In this document: in pieces, positions 16,725-25,732 of the stretch
Layout of the letters: every line of letters starts with the position of its first letter
How positions within the stretch are numbered: position 1 is the stretch's first letter
NCBI GenBank assembly: GCA_903915465.1
Contig: CAIWTA010000144.1
Coordinates: 1-51,861 of the forward strand
Source: an uncultured Bacteroidales bacterium
GTDB lineage: Bacteria > Bacteroidota > Bacteroidia > Bacteroidales > FEN-979
Length of the DNA: 51,861 nt
Direction: 5' to 3'
Notes under the pieces: generated by a model
Database searches by the model: none
Seen by the model: only the letters and a program-made list of their open reading frames with translations
What the model was told of the DNA's origin: nothing
Position numbers and translations under genes: made by a program

Positions 16725-17930
16725 ATGACCATGAATAAAAAAATCAATATACTCTATGTTGGGAAGTCGGCGAAAACGATCGGGCAACTGGAGATGAATA
16801 CGAAAATCTCTTTGCAGGTGACCGGGAATATGCTCCAGGCGGAGAATTTTCTGAAGTCGGACTGTGCTATTGATGCTATCGTTTGCGAATACCAGATCAC
16901 CGGCGGTGACGGCATGAAGCTGAACAGCTGGGTTCGCCAGCAGTACCGGTTCAATGCAGTGCCATTCATCCTGGTTTCCGAGCAGTTCGGGGAAAGCCTG
17001 ATAAGGAAATCATTCATGCTTTTCATCGACGATTTCTATATGCTTCCGCTTCCCCCGGCCGAAGATCTCGTCGACCGAATCCTCTTCCTGAAGGATCACA
17101 GGAAAAAAGAACTGTCAGCCTCCCAGGAAGTGACTCCGGTCCAGGTGCTGAAAATTCCGCTGATCAAGCGGTTATTCGACATCATTGTTGCAGGAACAGC
17201 GCTGATCCTGGTATCTCCGGTGATGATGCTCATCGGATTGGCCATCAGGCTGGAATCTAATGGCCGGATATATTATGTATCCAAAAGGGTTGGACAAAAG
17301 CCGTTTGACTTTTACAAGCTGCGTTCCATGCGCACTGGTGCCGATGCGGAGCTGGGCCGGCTTGCCAAAGAGAAAAACCAGTATAAGACTTCAGCAGGAC
17401 AGAACGGGATTGATTTTTCCAGGCCATGTCCGCGCTGCAGTGAAATGCCTGCAGGAGAATCCTGCTCACCGATCCTCCACATAAGTAAGGAGAAGATCTG
17501 CGATTACTGGTACAATATCCAGAAGAAAGAGGTGGAAAAATCAAAATCCTCCTTCATCAAGATCGTGGATGATCCCCGGGTTACCAGGGTGGGCAAATTT
17601 ATCAGGAATACCAGCATTGACGAGCTGCCACAACTGTTCAATGTTTTGAAAGGTGACATGTCGATCGTTGGTAACCGCCCGCTTCCGGTTTACGAAGCCG
17701 AGCGCCTTACACAGGATCAGATCGCCAAGCGATTTCTTGCCCCGGCAGGCATCACCGGGCTATGGCAGGTAGAACTCAGGGGTAAGGGAGGAAACATGTC
17801 GGAAGAGGAGCGGATTCGGCTCGATAATGTCTATGCCGACCATTTCGTTGGAAACGACTACTCTTTCTGGTACGATCTGAAGCTGATCCTCCGGACTTTA
17901 CCCGCACTTTTTCAAAAAGCAGCCGTCTGA
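16725..17930 (+). CDS. Pseudo-receiver fused to undecaprenyl-phosphate sugar-1-phosphate transferase
   Basis: The C-terminal 260 residues are a bacterial sugar transferase (WcaJ/WbaP/PglC superfamily) that starts repeat-unit synthesis on undecaprenyl phosphate. A re-entrant hydrophobic helix (KRLFDIIVAGTALILVSPV) is followed by FYKLRSMRTGAD, DELPQLFNVLKGDMSIVGNR and PAGITGLWQVELRG. The N-terminal 125 residues look like a receiver, but the phospho-Asp is Glu55 (IVCEYQITGGDG), the acidic pair is missing (ILYVGKSA), and the conserved Lys is lost (YMLPLPPAEDL). An insertion near residues 224-262 has CPRC plus two further cysteines, a possible metal site. Two start codons, ATG 16725 and ATG 16731, lie close together. 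The stop overlaps the next ATG (TGATG). Transferase identity is firm; the sugar is unknown. Confidence 0.9.
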   Translation: MTMNKKINILYVGKSAKTIGQLEMNTKISLQVTGNMLQAENFLKSDCAIDAIVCEYQITGGDGMKLNSWVRQQYRFNAVPFILVSEQFGESLIRKSFMLFIDDFYMLPLPPAEDLVDRILFLKDHRKKELSASQEVTPVQVLKIPLIKRLFDIIVAGTALILVSPVMMLIGLAIRLESNGRIYYVSKRVGQKPFDFYKLRSMRTGADAELGRLAKEKNQYKTSAGQNGIDFSRPCPRCSEMPAGESCSPILHISKEKICDYWYNIQKKEVEKSKSSFIKIVDDPRVTRVGKFIRNTSIDELPQLFNVLKGDMSIVGNRPLPVYEAERLTQDQIAKRFLAPAGITGLWQVELRGKGGNMSEEERIRLDNVYADHFVGNDYSFWYDLKLILRTLPALFQKAAV

Positions 17931-18712
17931 TGAGATCCATTAAAACCATGAAAAACACACAAAATATACTACTGACAATCATCCTGGTCATTGTTTTCCT
18001 GTGCGGTAAGACATTTGCACAACAGACACAAACTTCAAACCCGGTAAAGGGATCATCCGCATCCTTTGAAGCCGATGGCTTCCTTGAAAAAGTTCCACCG
18101 GTAGAAGCCCTTATCGACTCGGCTGTTTCGCATGCACCGGGCATCAGGAGCCAGGATATAAGCGTTAAAAAAAGCAGGCTGGATATTAAGCATGCCCGGA
18201 ACAACTGGACCAACGACCTGGTCAACGCAGGAGGCGTGGTCAACTACGGTAAGATGAATGACCTTTACCTGGCCGATAATTCTCAGGTCGGGCAGGTTGC
18301 GGCAACCACCAGTACCCAAACCCGCTACTCGGTTGGTGTTACGGTAAAACTCCCGATCTCCTCCCTCTTCAACCATTATGATTATAAAGCAGCAAAGATC
18401 CAACTGGAGCAGACAGAAAACCAGCGGCAGATCCTGGTCAATGAACTCCGCGAAGAGGTGATGAACCGCTATAACAGCCTTGTTTCAAACTACCTGACCT
18501 ATAAGATCCTCTTCGAGAGTTTTGATGATCAGGAGATCATCATGCAGCATGCCGAAAAGGATTTCCTCAGCAACCAGATCACCATTGCGGAGCTTTCCAG
18601 CATCAGGGTATCCTTTGCAAAGGCGAAAGTTGACCTGAGCAAATCAAGGTATGATTTTCAGAAGAGTTTATGGCTGCTTGAAGAGGTTGTTGGGTTTAAG
18701 ATCAGGGAATAA
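17930..18712 (+). CDS. Half-length TolC-like outer-membrane protein
   Basis: A signal peptide (ILLTIILVIVFLCGKTFA) precedes about 230 residues that look like one outer-membrane-efflux-protein repeat. This comprises a helix (VEALIDSAVSHAPGIRSQ), beta-strand segments (TRYSVGVTVKLPISSLFNH), and a long helical pair (QILVNELREEVMNRYNSL, then AELSSIRVSFAKAKVDLSK). Full TolC proteins have two such repeats and over 400 residues, so this is half length and would need a larger oligomer to build a channel. It lies between the initiating transferase and the Wzz-like gene, where a Wza/OPX export protein is usual, and none is present in the window. It may provide the outer-membrane exit or a periplasmic scaffold. 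A later ATG at 17948 is also possible. Confidence 0.75.
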   Translation: MRSIKTMKNTQNILLTIILVIVFLCGKTFAQQTQTSNPVKGSSASFEADGFLEKVPPVEALIDSAVSHAPGIRSQDISVKKSRLDIKHARNNWTNDLVNAGGVVNYGKMNDLYLADNSQVGQVAATTSTQTRYSVGVTVKLPISSLFNHYDYKAAKIQLEQTENQRQILVNELREEVMNRYNSLVSNYLTYKILFESFDDQEIIMQHAEKDFLSNQITIAELSSIRVSFAKAKVDLSKSRYDFQKSLWLLEEVVGFKIRE

Positions 18713-18733
18713 TTGAACGTAAAATTTGTTATT

Positions 18734-20950
18734 ATGAAATTTTCGCTTATCTATTTTGTCAGGCTTTTCTCAAAGCATTTGTTGCTGATCGTGATGGTTC
18801 CGTTCATCCTGGCGGTTTCGGTCTTCATCTTTACCAAAGATGAGCCACAAACCTTCATTTCGAAGACCACGGTATTTACCAGCCTGGCCAGTGGCAACTC
18901 GGTTGATCTCTCGGGGTTCACCTTCAATACCGTGAACACGCAATTCGATAACCTGATGGGGATCATCAAATCGAATGCAACCCTTGAAAAAACAGGGCTT
19001 TCACTCTTCGCGAGTCACCTGATGCTTGAAAAGGCCAACCCTATGCTCATCCAACCGGAACATCTTGAGGAGATGATGAAGCTCGTCCCTTCAGATGTGA
19101 AAAAGCTTGTTGTCCGGAACGACTTTGAAAAGACCCTTGCCAACCTGAAGCAGTACAGCGACGCCTCGAACAGCAATTTCGTTTACTACCTGATCAACAA
19201 AAAGGAGTGCTACTACAATCCTTCTACCATCCTGGGAAAGCTGGGTGTAAAACGCATCCAGAACAGTGATAACATTGAGCTGTCGTACGAATCAGACGAT
19301 CCGGGGGTCTGCCAGCAGACCCTGGTTTACCTGGTCAAGGTCTACAAACTGGCCGATATCATCCAGAAAGCAGGCCAGTCAGACAATGCCGTGACCTATT
19401 TTGAAAGTGAAGTTGCCAAAGCTTCCGATCACCTGCAGGCCGCTGAAAATGAACTCCTTGAATACAACAAGGCCAACAAGATCATCAACTACAATGAGCA
19501 AAGCAAGTTTATCGCCGGGCGCAAGGAGCAGTTCGAGATGGGATACCAGGATGTGCTCAGGCAGAACGCCGCATCAAAGGCGGTAATCGACCTTCTTGAC
19601 AAGAAAATGACTCCCGGGATCAGGCGAAGGTTAACGGGCAGCGAATTACTTGGGTTGCGGAAAGAACTTGGAAAAGTGAACCAGGACCTGGCAGCCGTGC
19701 AATCGCTTGGCGAAGAAGAAGACAACCGTGCGACAAACCAGGGAAAGTTCAAATCACTCACACAGAAATCCTTTCAGTTAAAAGAACAGATGCGGGGCGT
19801 TGTAGATTCGCTCTATGATCTCACGAACGGAAATACCAATGTTCCTGAGAGAAACATCGTCACCGACTGGCTCTCCTCCACGATCGATTATGAAGGAACA
19901 ACCGCCCAGATTGCCACCATGGATAAGCTTCGCCAGGAATTCGATGTGATCTACTCCCAGTATGCACCCATGGGCGCGATGATGCGGCGGCTGGAAAGGA
20001 AGATCAACGTGGCTGAAGATGAATATCTCTCGCTTGTGAAAAACCTGGGGTTGGCCAAGCTTAAGCAGCAGAGCGTGGAGGTTTCATCCGCCAACACAAT
20101 CCTTGATCCTCCTCGTTTTCCGGCACAACCCCAGCCCGGCAAGCGAAAAATCCTGATCCTTGCTGCCGGGGTTATCGGATTGCTGATCACATTGCTTATC
20201 ATACTGACTCTCGATCTAATGGATTCCTCCCTGCGCAACGCCGCCAAGGCCTCTGCGGAAACGGGTCTTGAAGTTGAAAGCATCTTCCCCGTCATCAGGA
20301 GAAAAAAACAGAAAATTGATATCGCCTACCTCGAGAAGAAGAGCATTGAAGCTATTTCACGGAAGCTGATCCTGCAATCGATCACTTCAAAAAAAGACAG
20401 CACCCCCGTGACCAGCATCGTCTTCAGCACCCTGGAGAACGAAGGGAAAAGCTTCCTGCTTCAGCGAATTGCATCGCATCTGAGCAGCATGGGGTACAAA
20501 GTGCTGCTGCTTCACCCGCATGAGACAGCGATCATGGGATCAGCAGATTTTGATGTTGCACGCTATATAGTTTCAAAGGATTTTTACCTCATTTCAAGCT
20601 TCAGGGGACTGGAAACGCCGGGTTTTGTCCCGAAATGGGAAAAATACAATTTCATTTTTGTCGAATTTCCGGGGATCCTCCATTCATCATTTCCGGTCAA
20701 CCTCTTTAAAACTGCAGATCACTGTTTTCTGGTTTGCCGCGCCAACCGCACCTGGGGGAAGGCCGATGCCAATATTCTGGAAGAAGTTTTGGCCGTAACG
20801 GATCCGGTCAGACCAAAAATTCTGCTGAATGGCGTGATTCTTGAAGAGATGGAATCACTGGTCGGAGAGCTGCCGAGAAAAAGGTCCTGGTTCCGGGTCA
20901 TGGTAAAAAGATTTATCAACCTGCAATTCAGTTCCAGGCAGATCGGCTGA
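18734..20950 (+). CDS. Wzz/GumC-like chain-length protein with degenerate BY-kinase domain
   Basis: An N-terminal transmembrane helix (HLLLIVMVPFILAVSVFIF) and a second one near 473-495 flank a long periplasmic region rich in coiled coil, the PCP/Wzz layout. The cytoplasmic C-terminus resembles the BY-kinase P-loop domain. Walker A is partly kept (STLENEGKSFLLQ, GKS near 571), but Walker A' reads VLLLHPHE without the Asp. Walker B reads FIFVEFPG with Glu for Asp, and the C-terminal tyrosine cluster is missing. Kinase activity is therefore doubtful; ATP or structural binding may remain. It should set chain length and contact the Wzy polymerase and the TolC-like protein. ATG 18734 is preferred to the TTG at 18713. 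Confidence 0.88.
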   Translation: MKFSLIYFVRLFSKHLLLIVMVPFILAVSVFIFTKDEPQTFISKTTVFTSLASGNSVDLSGFTFNTVNTQFDNLMGIIKSNATLEKTGLSLFASHLMLEKANPMLIQPEHLEEMMKLVPSDVKKLVVRNDFEKTLANLKQYSDASNSNFVYYLINKKECYYNPSTILGKLGVKRIQNSDNIELSYESDDPGVCQQTLVYLVKVYKLADIIQKAGQSDNAVTYFESEVAKASDHLQAAENELLEYNKANKIINYNEQSKFIAGRKEQFEMGYQDVLRQNAASKAVIDLLDKKMTPGIRRRLTGSELLGLRKELGKVNQDLAAVQSLGEEEDNRATNQGKFKSLTQKSFQLKEQMRGVVDSLYDLTNGNTNVPERNIVTDWLSSTIDYEGTTAQIATMDKLRQEFDVIYSQYAPMGAMMRRLERKINVAEDEYLSLVKNLGLAKLKQQSVEVSSANTILDPPRFPAQPQPGKRKILILAAGVIGLLITLLIILTLDLMDSSLRNAAKASAETGLEVESIFPVIRRKKQKIDIAYLEKKSIEAISRKLILQSITSKKDSTPVTSIVFSTLENEGKSFLLQRIASHLSSMGYKVLLLHPHETAIMGSADFDVARYIVSKDFYLISSFRGLETPGFVPKWEKYNFIFVEFPGILHSSFPVNLFKTADHCFLVCRANRTWGKADANILEEVLAVTDPVRPKILLNGVILEEMESLVGELPRKRSWFRVMVKRFINLQFSSRQIG

Positions 20951-20981
20951 CACAAGATCAGTTCATACTTAAAAACAGATC

Positions 20982-22445
20982 ATGAACGAGATAGAAGTGA
21001 TAACAGGAGCAGAACGGTTAAAGAAACCTGAGGCCATCGGGTTCCTGCTGCTCTCCTCCTTTCTCACATCTCTGGTCATCTCCCACTGGGGAATGCCTGC
21101 CGGCATGATGCTGCTGATCATCCCGATGATCGTGGTCTTTGTCGCCGTCATCTTTGTGAATCCGCGAAACGGACTGATCGCTGTTTACGTTCTTAATTTC
21201 CTTGCCCTCGGGCTCTACCGTTACATCACGGTAATTCCCTGGGGACTAACAGTCGACATCCTCCTGGTACTGACTTACCTGGGCCTTGTTTTCCGGGCTT
21301 TTCACCGGAAGGTGGAGTGGGGCAATGCAAGGAATGAGCTGGTTCTGATCTCCGCGATCTGGCTGGGCTATTCACTCCTTGAACTGCTTAACCCCGAAGC
21401 GGGCAGCAGAGTGGCTTGGTTTTACGCTGTCAGGGGTGTATCGCTTTACATGTTTCTTACGGTTCCACTGGTCTTCATACTTTTCAACAAGCTCTCTGAT
21501 CTTCGTCTTTTTTTCCTGATCTGGGGTATCTTTTCTATCCTCGGCTCCCTGAAGGGTATCCAGCAACTTCACATCGGGCTTGACCCATATGAGCAGCGCT
21601 GGATGGACGAGGGCGGAGCCTCGCAGCACCTGCTGTTCGGTGAGCTCAGGGTCTTCTCCTTCTTTTCTGATGCCGGCGAGTTCGGGGCTGCCCAGGGAAT
21701 GGCGGGCGTCGTCTTTGGCATCCTTGCTTTCATGGAAAAGAAATCCCGCCTTCGGCTCTTTTATGCAATTGTGGCTATTCTCGGGATTTATGGCATGATG
21801 ATCTCCGGCACCCGGGGGGCACTTTCAGTTCCGTTTGCCGGACTCTTCCTTTACATGATCCTGCGGAAGAACAAGAAAATATTGATCGTCAGCGTTGCTG
21901 TGCTGGCTGCAGCCTACATGTTTTTCAACTACACCTATATCGGCCAGAATAATGCTACCATCCGCAGGATGCGCACGGCCTTCAACCCCGATGATGCATC
22001 GTTGCAAACAAGACTCTCGAACCAGCAAATGATCAAGGGATATCTCACAGCACGCCCCTTCGGTGGCGGTCTCGGATCAACCGGCGCACTGGGGCAGAAA
22101 TATAATCCCGGATCCTTCCTCTCAAAGATCCCGACCGATTCCTGGTATGTAATGATCTGGATGGAGGAAGGGATTGTCGGACTGATCCTGCATTTATCAA
22201 TCCTGATTTTTATCCTCGGCAGAGCATCGTTCATGGTATTCTTCAGGCTACGGAATGAAAGTGTTAAAACACCGGTAATGGCAATGGCAGCAGGGATGTT
22301 CGGGATCATGCTGGCATCTTACGGAAATCCTGTGCTCGGGCAAATGCCGGTTGGCATCCTGCTCTACAGTTGCATGGCATTCATGTTCATGGCACCCCGG
22401 CTTGACAGGGAAGAAACCCTGAAAAATAAACAGATCAAATTATGA
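20982..22445 (+). CDS. Wzy-like polysaccharide polymerase / O-antigen ligase family protein
   Basis: A polytopic membrane protein of 487 aa with about eleven hydrophobic segments. The large periplasmic loop and the motif region MMISGTRGALSV, followed by TRLSNQQMIKGYL and GGGLGSTG, fit the Wzy_C/O-antigen ligase family. It should polymerise lipid-linked repeat units on the periplasmic face. The stop codon overlaps the ATG of the next glycosyltransferase (ATGA). Position between the Wzz-like gene and the glycosyltransferases supports polymerase over ligase. Confidence 0.85.
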   Translation: MNEIEVITGAERLKKPEAIGFLLLSSFLTSLVISHWGMPAGMMLLIIPMIVVFVAVIFVNPRNGLIAVYVLNFLALGLYRYITVIPWGLTVDILLVLTYLGLVFRAFHRKVEWGNARNELVLISAIWLGYSLLELLNPEAGSRVAWFYAVRGVSLYMFLTVPLVFILFNKLSDLRLFFLIWGIFSILGSLKGIQQLHIGLDPYEQRWMDEGGASQHLLFGELRVFSFFSDAGEFGAAQGMAGVVFGILAFMEKKSRLRLFYAIVAILGIYGMMISGTRGALSVPFAGLFLYMILRKNKKILIVSVAVLAAAYMFFNYTYIGQNNATIRRMRTAFNPDDASLQTRLSNQQMIKGYLTARPFGGGLGSTGALGQKYNPGSFLSKIPTDSWYVMIWMEEGIVGLILHLSILIFILGRASFMVFFRLRNESVKTPVMAMAAGMFGIMLASYGNPVLGQMPVGILLYSCMAFMFMAPRLDREETLKNKQIKL

Positions 22446-23353
22446 AAAACGAAGAAGAAAAATATCCTCTCGTATCTGTGATTACAGTCAACTACAACCA
22501 GTCGGCTGTTACCTGCGAGTTGCTGAAGTCGCTGCAGAAGGTCAGCTATCCCCGGGTGGAAGTAATCGTTGTTGACAACGGTTCTCCCAGCGATACCCCC
22601 GACCGGATCAAGGAACTGTACCCGGATACCATCCTCATCCGGAGCTCGGAGAACCTCGGTTTTGCAGGTGGAAACAACCTCGGGATCATGCAGGCACAGG
22701 GAAAGTATCTCTTTTTCCTGAACAATGATACAGAGGTGGTTCCCGGTGTGATGGAACCGATGGTTGAGCTCCTGGAAAAAGATCCGGGGATCGGTGCGGT
22801 TAGCCCGAAAATAAAATATTTTGACGCGCCGGATTTGCTGCAATATGCAGGGTTTACAAGGATGAACCCCTGGACCGTGCGGAACAAGGCTGTGGGATAC
22901 AAGCAACCCGATGCCCCTGCTTTTGACCAGGTTTCCGTCACCAACTCCATCCATGGCGCAGCCATGATGATACCGCGTCATGTTGTCGATCAGATCGGCA
23001 TGATGCCGGAGATCTATTTTCTTTATTATGAAGAACACGATTGGGCAGAGATGATCAAGCGTGCCGGTTACAAGATCTATTATCAGCCTGCCACCTTTAT
23101 TCTTCACAAGGAATCAGTTTCAACAGGCAGGAACAGTCCGTTCATCACCTATTACCTGACGCGTAACCGACTGTTGTTTGCAAGAAGGAATTTCCGCGGG
23201 CTCCCTTTCATCTTCAGCATTTTCTTCCAGACGTTCATCTCAATTCCAAAAAACGTGCTCCTCTACCTGGTAAACCGGCGCCCGGAGCATCTTAAAGCAT
23301 ACCTCAGAGGTATCGGATGGCATCTTATGAATAAAAAAAATATTGCGCTTTAA
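22442..23353 (+). CDS. GT2 glycosyltransferase, rhamnosyltransferase-like
   Basis: A GT-A family 2 transferase of 303 aa. Motifs include VSVITVNYNQSAVTCELL, VIVVDNGSPSD, NLGFAGGNNLGI, the metal-binding FLNNDTEVV and the catalytic-base region YFLYYEEHDWAEM. This set is typical of the WbbL/rhamnosyltransferase-like GT2 group. It should act in the cytoplasm on the lipid-linked repeat unit. Translation is coupled to the polymerase gene by a four-base overlap. The donor sugar is not proven by motif. Confidence 0.88.
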   Translation: MKNEEEKYPLVSVITVNYNQSAVTCELLKSLQKVSYPRVEVIVVDNGSPSDTPDRIKELYPDTILIRSSENLGFAGGNNLGIMQAQGKYLFFLNNDTEVVPGVMEPMVELLEKDPGIGAVSPKIKYFDAPDLLQYAGFTRMNPWTVRNKAVGYKQPDAPAFDQVSVTNSIHGAAMMIPRHVVDQIGMMPEIYFLYYEEHDWAEMIKRAGYKIYYQPATFILHKESVSTGRNSPFITYYLTRNRLLFARRNFRGLPFIFSIFFQTFISIPKNVLLYLVNRRPEHLKAYLRGIGWHLMNKKNIAL

Positions 23354-23365
23354 AAGAATTCTCAT

Positions 23366-24583
23366 ATGATAGTGTTAAAGAATATCGCCCTGATCATTGA
23401 AACTGCACTGTTTCTCTACCTTGCACTGACTTCAGCTTATCTGTTTCTCTTTGGAACAGCAGGCCTTTTCAGATACCGTCCGGTGCCTGCGAGGGAATCC
23501 TTTGACCGTAAGATCGCCGTGCTGGTACCCGGATACAAAGAAGATAATGTGATTGTGGAAACAGCCCGGGAATCACTCAGGCAGGATTATCCTTCAGCGT
23601 TGTTTGATGTCTTTATCATTGCCGACACGTTCGGGCAGGAAACACTGGAACAATTGAAAAAACTGGAAGTACGTGTCATCGAGGTGTCATTCGAAAAAAG
23701 TTCCAAGGCCAATGCCCTGAACAGGGCCATGCAGGAGATAACGGATGACTACCATGTGGCGGTGATTCTGGATGCAGACAACATAATGGCGCCGGGGTTT
23801 CTGCGCAAGGTCAACGATGCTTTTGACAGGGGTTTTGCTGCTGTCCAGGGACACCGCACCGCAAAGAATATCAATACAAGGTTTGCCGTTCTGGATGCCA
23901 TAAGCGAAGAGATCAACAATCATATTTTCCGGAAAGGCCACCGCGTGCTGGGGATCTCATCGGCACTCATCGGTTCGGGAATGGCTCTCGGGTATGCCAC
24001 ATTTAAAGAGATCATGGCCGGGGTCACTGCACATGGCGAGGACAAAGAACTGGAAATGCAGTTGCTAATGGGCGGCATAAAAATAGAATACCTGCACGAT
24101 GCACTTGTTTTTGATGAAAAGATTCAAAAAGCAGAGGTCTTTGCCCGGCAGCGTAAACGCTGGCTCTCCGCACAGTTCGTTTCTTTCAGGCAATATTTCG
24201 GCGCCGGGACCAGGCAGCTTGTCACAAAAGGAAATATCGATCTCTTTGATAAGCTGATCCAGACGATCCTTCCGCCAAGGATCCTGCACCTGGGTATCGT
24301 CACATTGCTATTCCTTGCCGCACTTTTCATGAGTTCTATTCTACCTGCCTGGCTACTGTTTTCCATCTCCCTCTCTTACTATGCAGGCTTGTGGCTCATC
24401 ACAGTGTCCGCGATTCTTTTTTCGGTCCCTGGTAAATATTACAGCCTGGATACCCTGAAGGCACTGAAAGCGCTTCCCGGAGCATTCATGATCATGTTCA
24501 GCCTGCTCTTCAGGCTCCGCGGAGCAGACAGGAGTTTTATCCACACACCGCATGGCACCATTGAATCTAATAAAATCATATAA
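23366..24583 (+). CDS. Membrane GT2 glycosyltransferase (BcsA/HasA-like fold)
   Basis: Transmembrane helices at the N-terminus (IALIIETALFLYLALTSAYL) and three or so at the C-terminus surround a GT2 domain. Motifs are VLVPGYKEDN, the DxD site VILDADNIM, the catalytic-base motif HGEDKELEM and the RQRKRW box (the QxxRW type of processive synthases). It may be a processive enzyme or a single-addition membrane transferase within the Wzx/Wzy locus. The next gene starts five bases after its stop. Confidence 0.88.
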   Translation: MIVLKNIALIIETALFLYLALTSAYLFLFGTAGLFRYRPVPARESFDRKIAVLVPGYKEDNVIVETARESLRQDYPSALFDVFIIADTFGQETLEQLKKLEVRVIEVSFEKSSKANALNRAMQEITDDYHVAVILDADNIMAPGFLRKVNDAFDRGFAAVQGHRTAKNINTRFAVLDAISEEINNHIFRKGHRVLGISSALIGSGMALGYATFKEIMAGVTAHGEDKELEMQLLMGGIKIEYLHDALVFDEKIQKAEVFARQRKRWLSAQFVSFRQYFGAGTRQLVTKGNIDLFDKLIQTILPPRILHLGIVTLLFLAALFMSSILPAWLLFSISLSYYAGLWLITVSAILFSVPGKYYSLDTLKALKALPGAFMIMFSLLFRLRGADRSFIHTPHGTIESNKII

Positions 24584-24588
24584 ATAAC

Positions 24589-25728
24589 ATGAGAATCGGT
24601 ATAGAAGCACAACGGATCTTCCGCCCGAAAAAACACGGGATGGATATGGTCGCACTGGAATTGATCCGCAACCTGCAGAAGATCGACCTGATCAACGAAT
24701 ATTTCATCTTTGTCAGGCCCGACAAGGATGACACGGTAATCCATGAAACTGCCAATTTTCATATCGTGAAGATCAAGGGCGGACCATTCCCATTTTGGGA
24801 ACAGGTTTTGCTCCCCAGAGCCGCAAAGAAATACCGTTGCGATCTTCTCCATTGCACAAGCAATACTGCGCCGGTCTTTTCGAAAATTCCCGTAATGATT
24901 ACCCTTCATGATATTATTTACCTTGAAAAGCTGCTCCTTTTCGGGAGCCAGGGAAGCTGGTACCAGAAACTCGGAAATCTGTACCGCCGATGGGTCGTGC
25001 CTCCGGTTGTGAGAAAAAGCAGAAGCATTATTACCGTTTCTGACTTTGAACGCGACCGGATCGGCCGGTTCTTCGGCATGGAACCTCACAAACTCTTCAC
25101 GGTTTACAATGGAGTAAGCCGGCATTTCAAACCTGTGACCAGCAAACAGGAACTGACCAGGATCAGGCAGAAGTACAGCCTGCCCGGCCGGTTCCTTTTT
25201 TTCCTTGGCAATACCGATCCCAAAAAGAACACCCGGGGCGTCCTTCAGGCTTTTGCCGAATACAGGGCATCCTCAGGCGATGATGTGAAGCTGGTCATGC
25301 CCGACTATCCCGGGGATGCACTGGCATCGATGCTGAAAGATCTGAATTGCTCAGGTTTACGCGAACATATCGTTCTTACAGGTTACATTGTCAATACTGA
25401 TCTGCCCGGCATCATCAAGCTGAGTTCACTGTTCCTTTATCCTTCGTTGCGTGAGAGTTTCGGGATCCCGATCCTGGAAGGGATGGCATGCGGCGTTCCC
25501 GTAATTACATCAAACACCTCATCCATGCCTGAAATCGCGGGGGATGCAGCGTTTCTTATTGATCCCCATAACCCGCATGAGATCGCCAGGGCGATCAGCA
25601 CCTTGATGACCAACAATGAATTGTACAACGAGTATAGCCGGAAAGGCCCGGAAAGGGCTGCCCTCTTCTCATGGGAGCAGATGGCCCGCCGTGTTGCTGA
25701 ACTTTATCAGATACCTGTAACTGGATAA
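24589..25728 (+). CDS. GT4 family glycosyltransferase (mannosyltransferase-like)
   Basis: A GT-B fold transferase of 379 aa. N-terminal features are GIEAQRIFRPKKHGMDMVAL and LHDIIYLEK. The C-terminal donor domain has FLGNTDPKKNTRGVL and the signature PSLRESFGIPILEGMACGVP with the conserved EX7E pair, then SSMPEIAGDAAFLIDP. The overall pattern is that of GT4 mannosyl- and related transferases. It is cytoplasmic and should extend the repeat unit. It is tightly packed between the neighbouring glycosyltransferases, with gaps of 4-5 bases. Confidence 0.9.
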   Translation: MRIGIEAQRIFRPKKHGMDMVALELIRNLQKIDLINEYFIFVRPDKDDTVIHETANFHIVKIKGGPFPFWEQVLLPRAAKKYRCDLLHCTSNTAPVFSKIPVMITLHDIIYLEKLLLFGSQGSWYQKLGNLYRRWVVPPVVRKSRSIITVSDFERDRIGRFFGMEPHKLFTVYNGVSRHFKPVTSKQELTRIRQKYSLPGRFLFFLGNTDPKKNTRGVLQAFAEYRASSGDDVKLVMPDYPGDALASMLKDLNCSGLREHIVLTGYIVNTDLPGIIKLSSLFLYPSLRESFGIPILEGMACGVPVITSNTSSMPEIAGDAAFLIDPHNPHEIARAISTLMTNNELYNEYSRKGPERAALFSWEQMARRVAELYQIPVTG

Positions 25729-25732
25729 ACCC

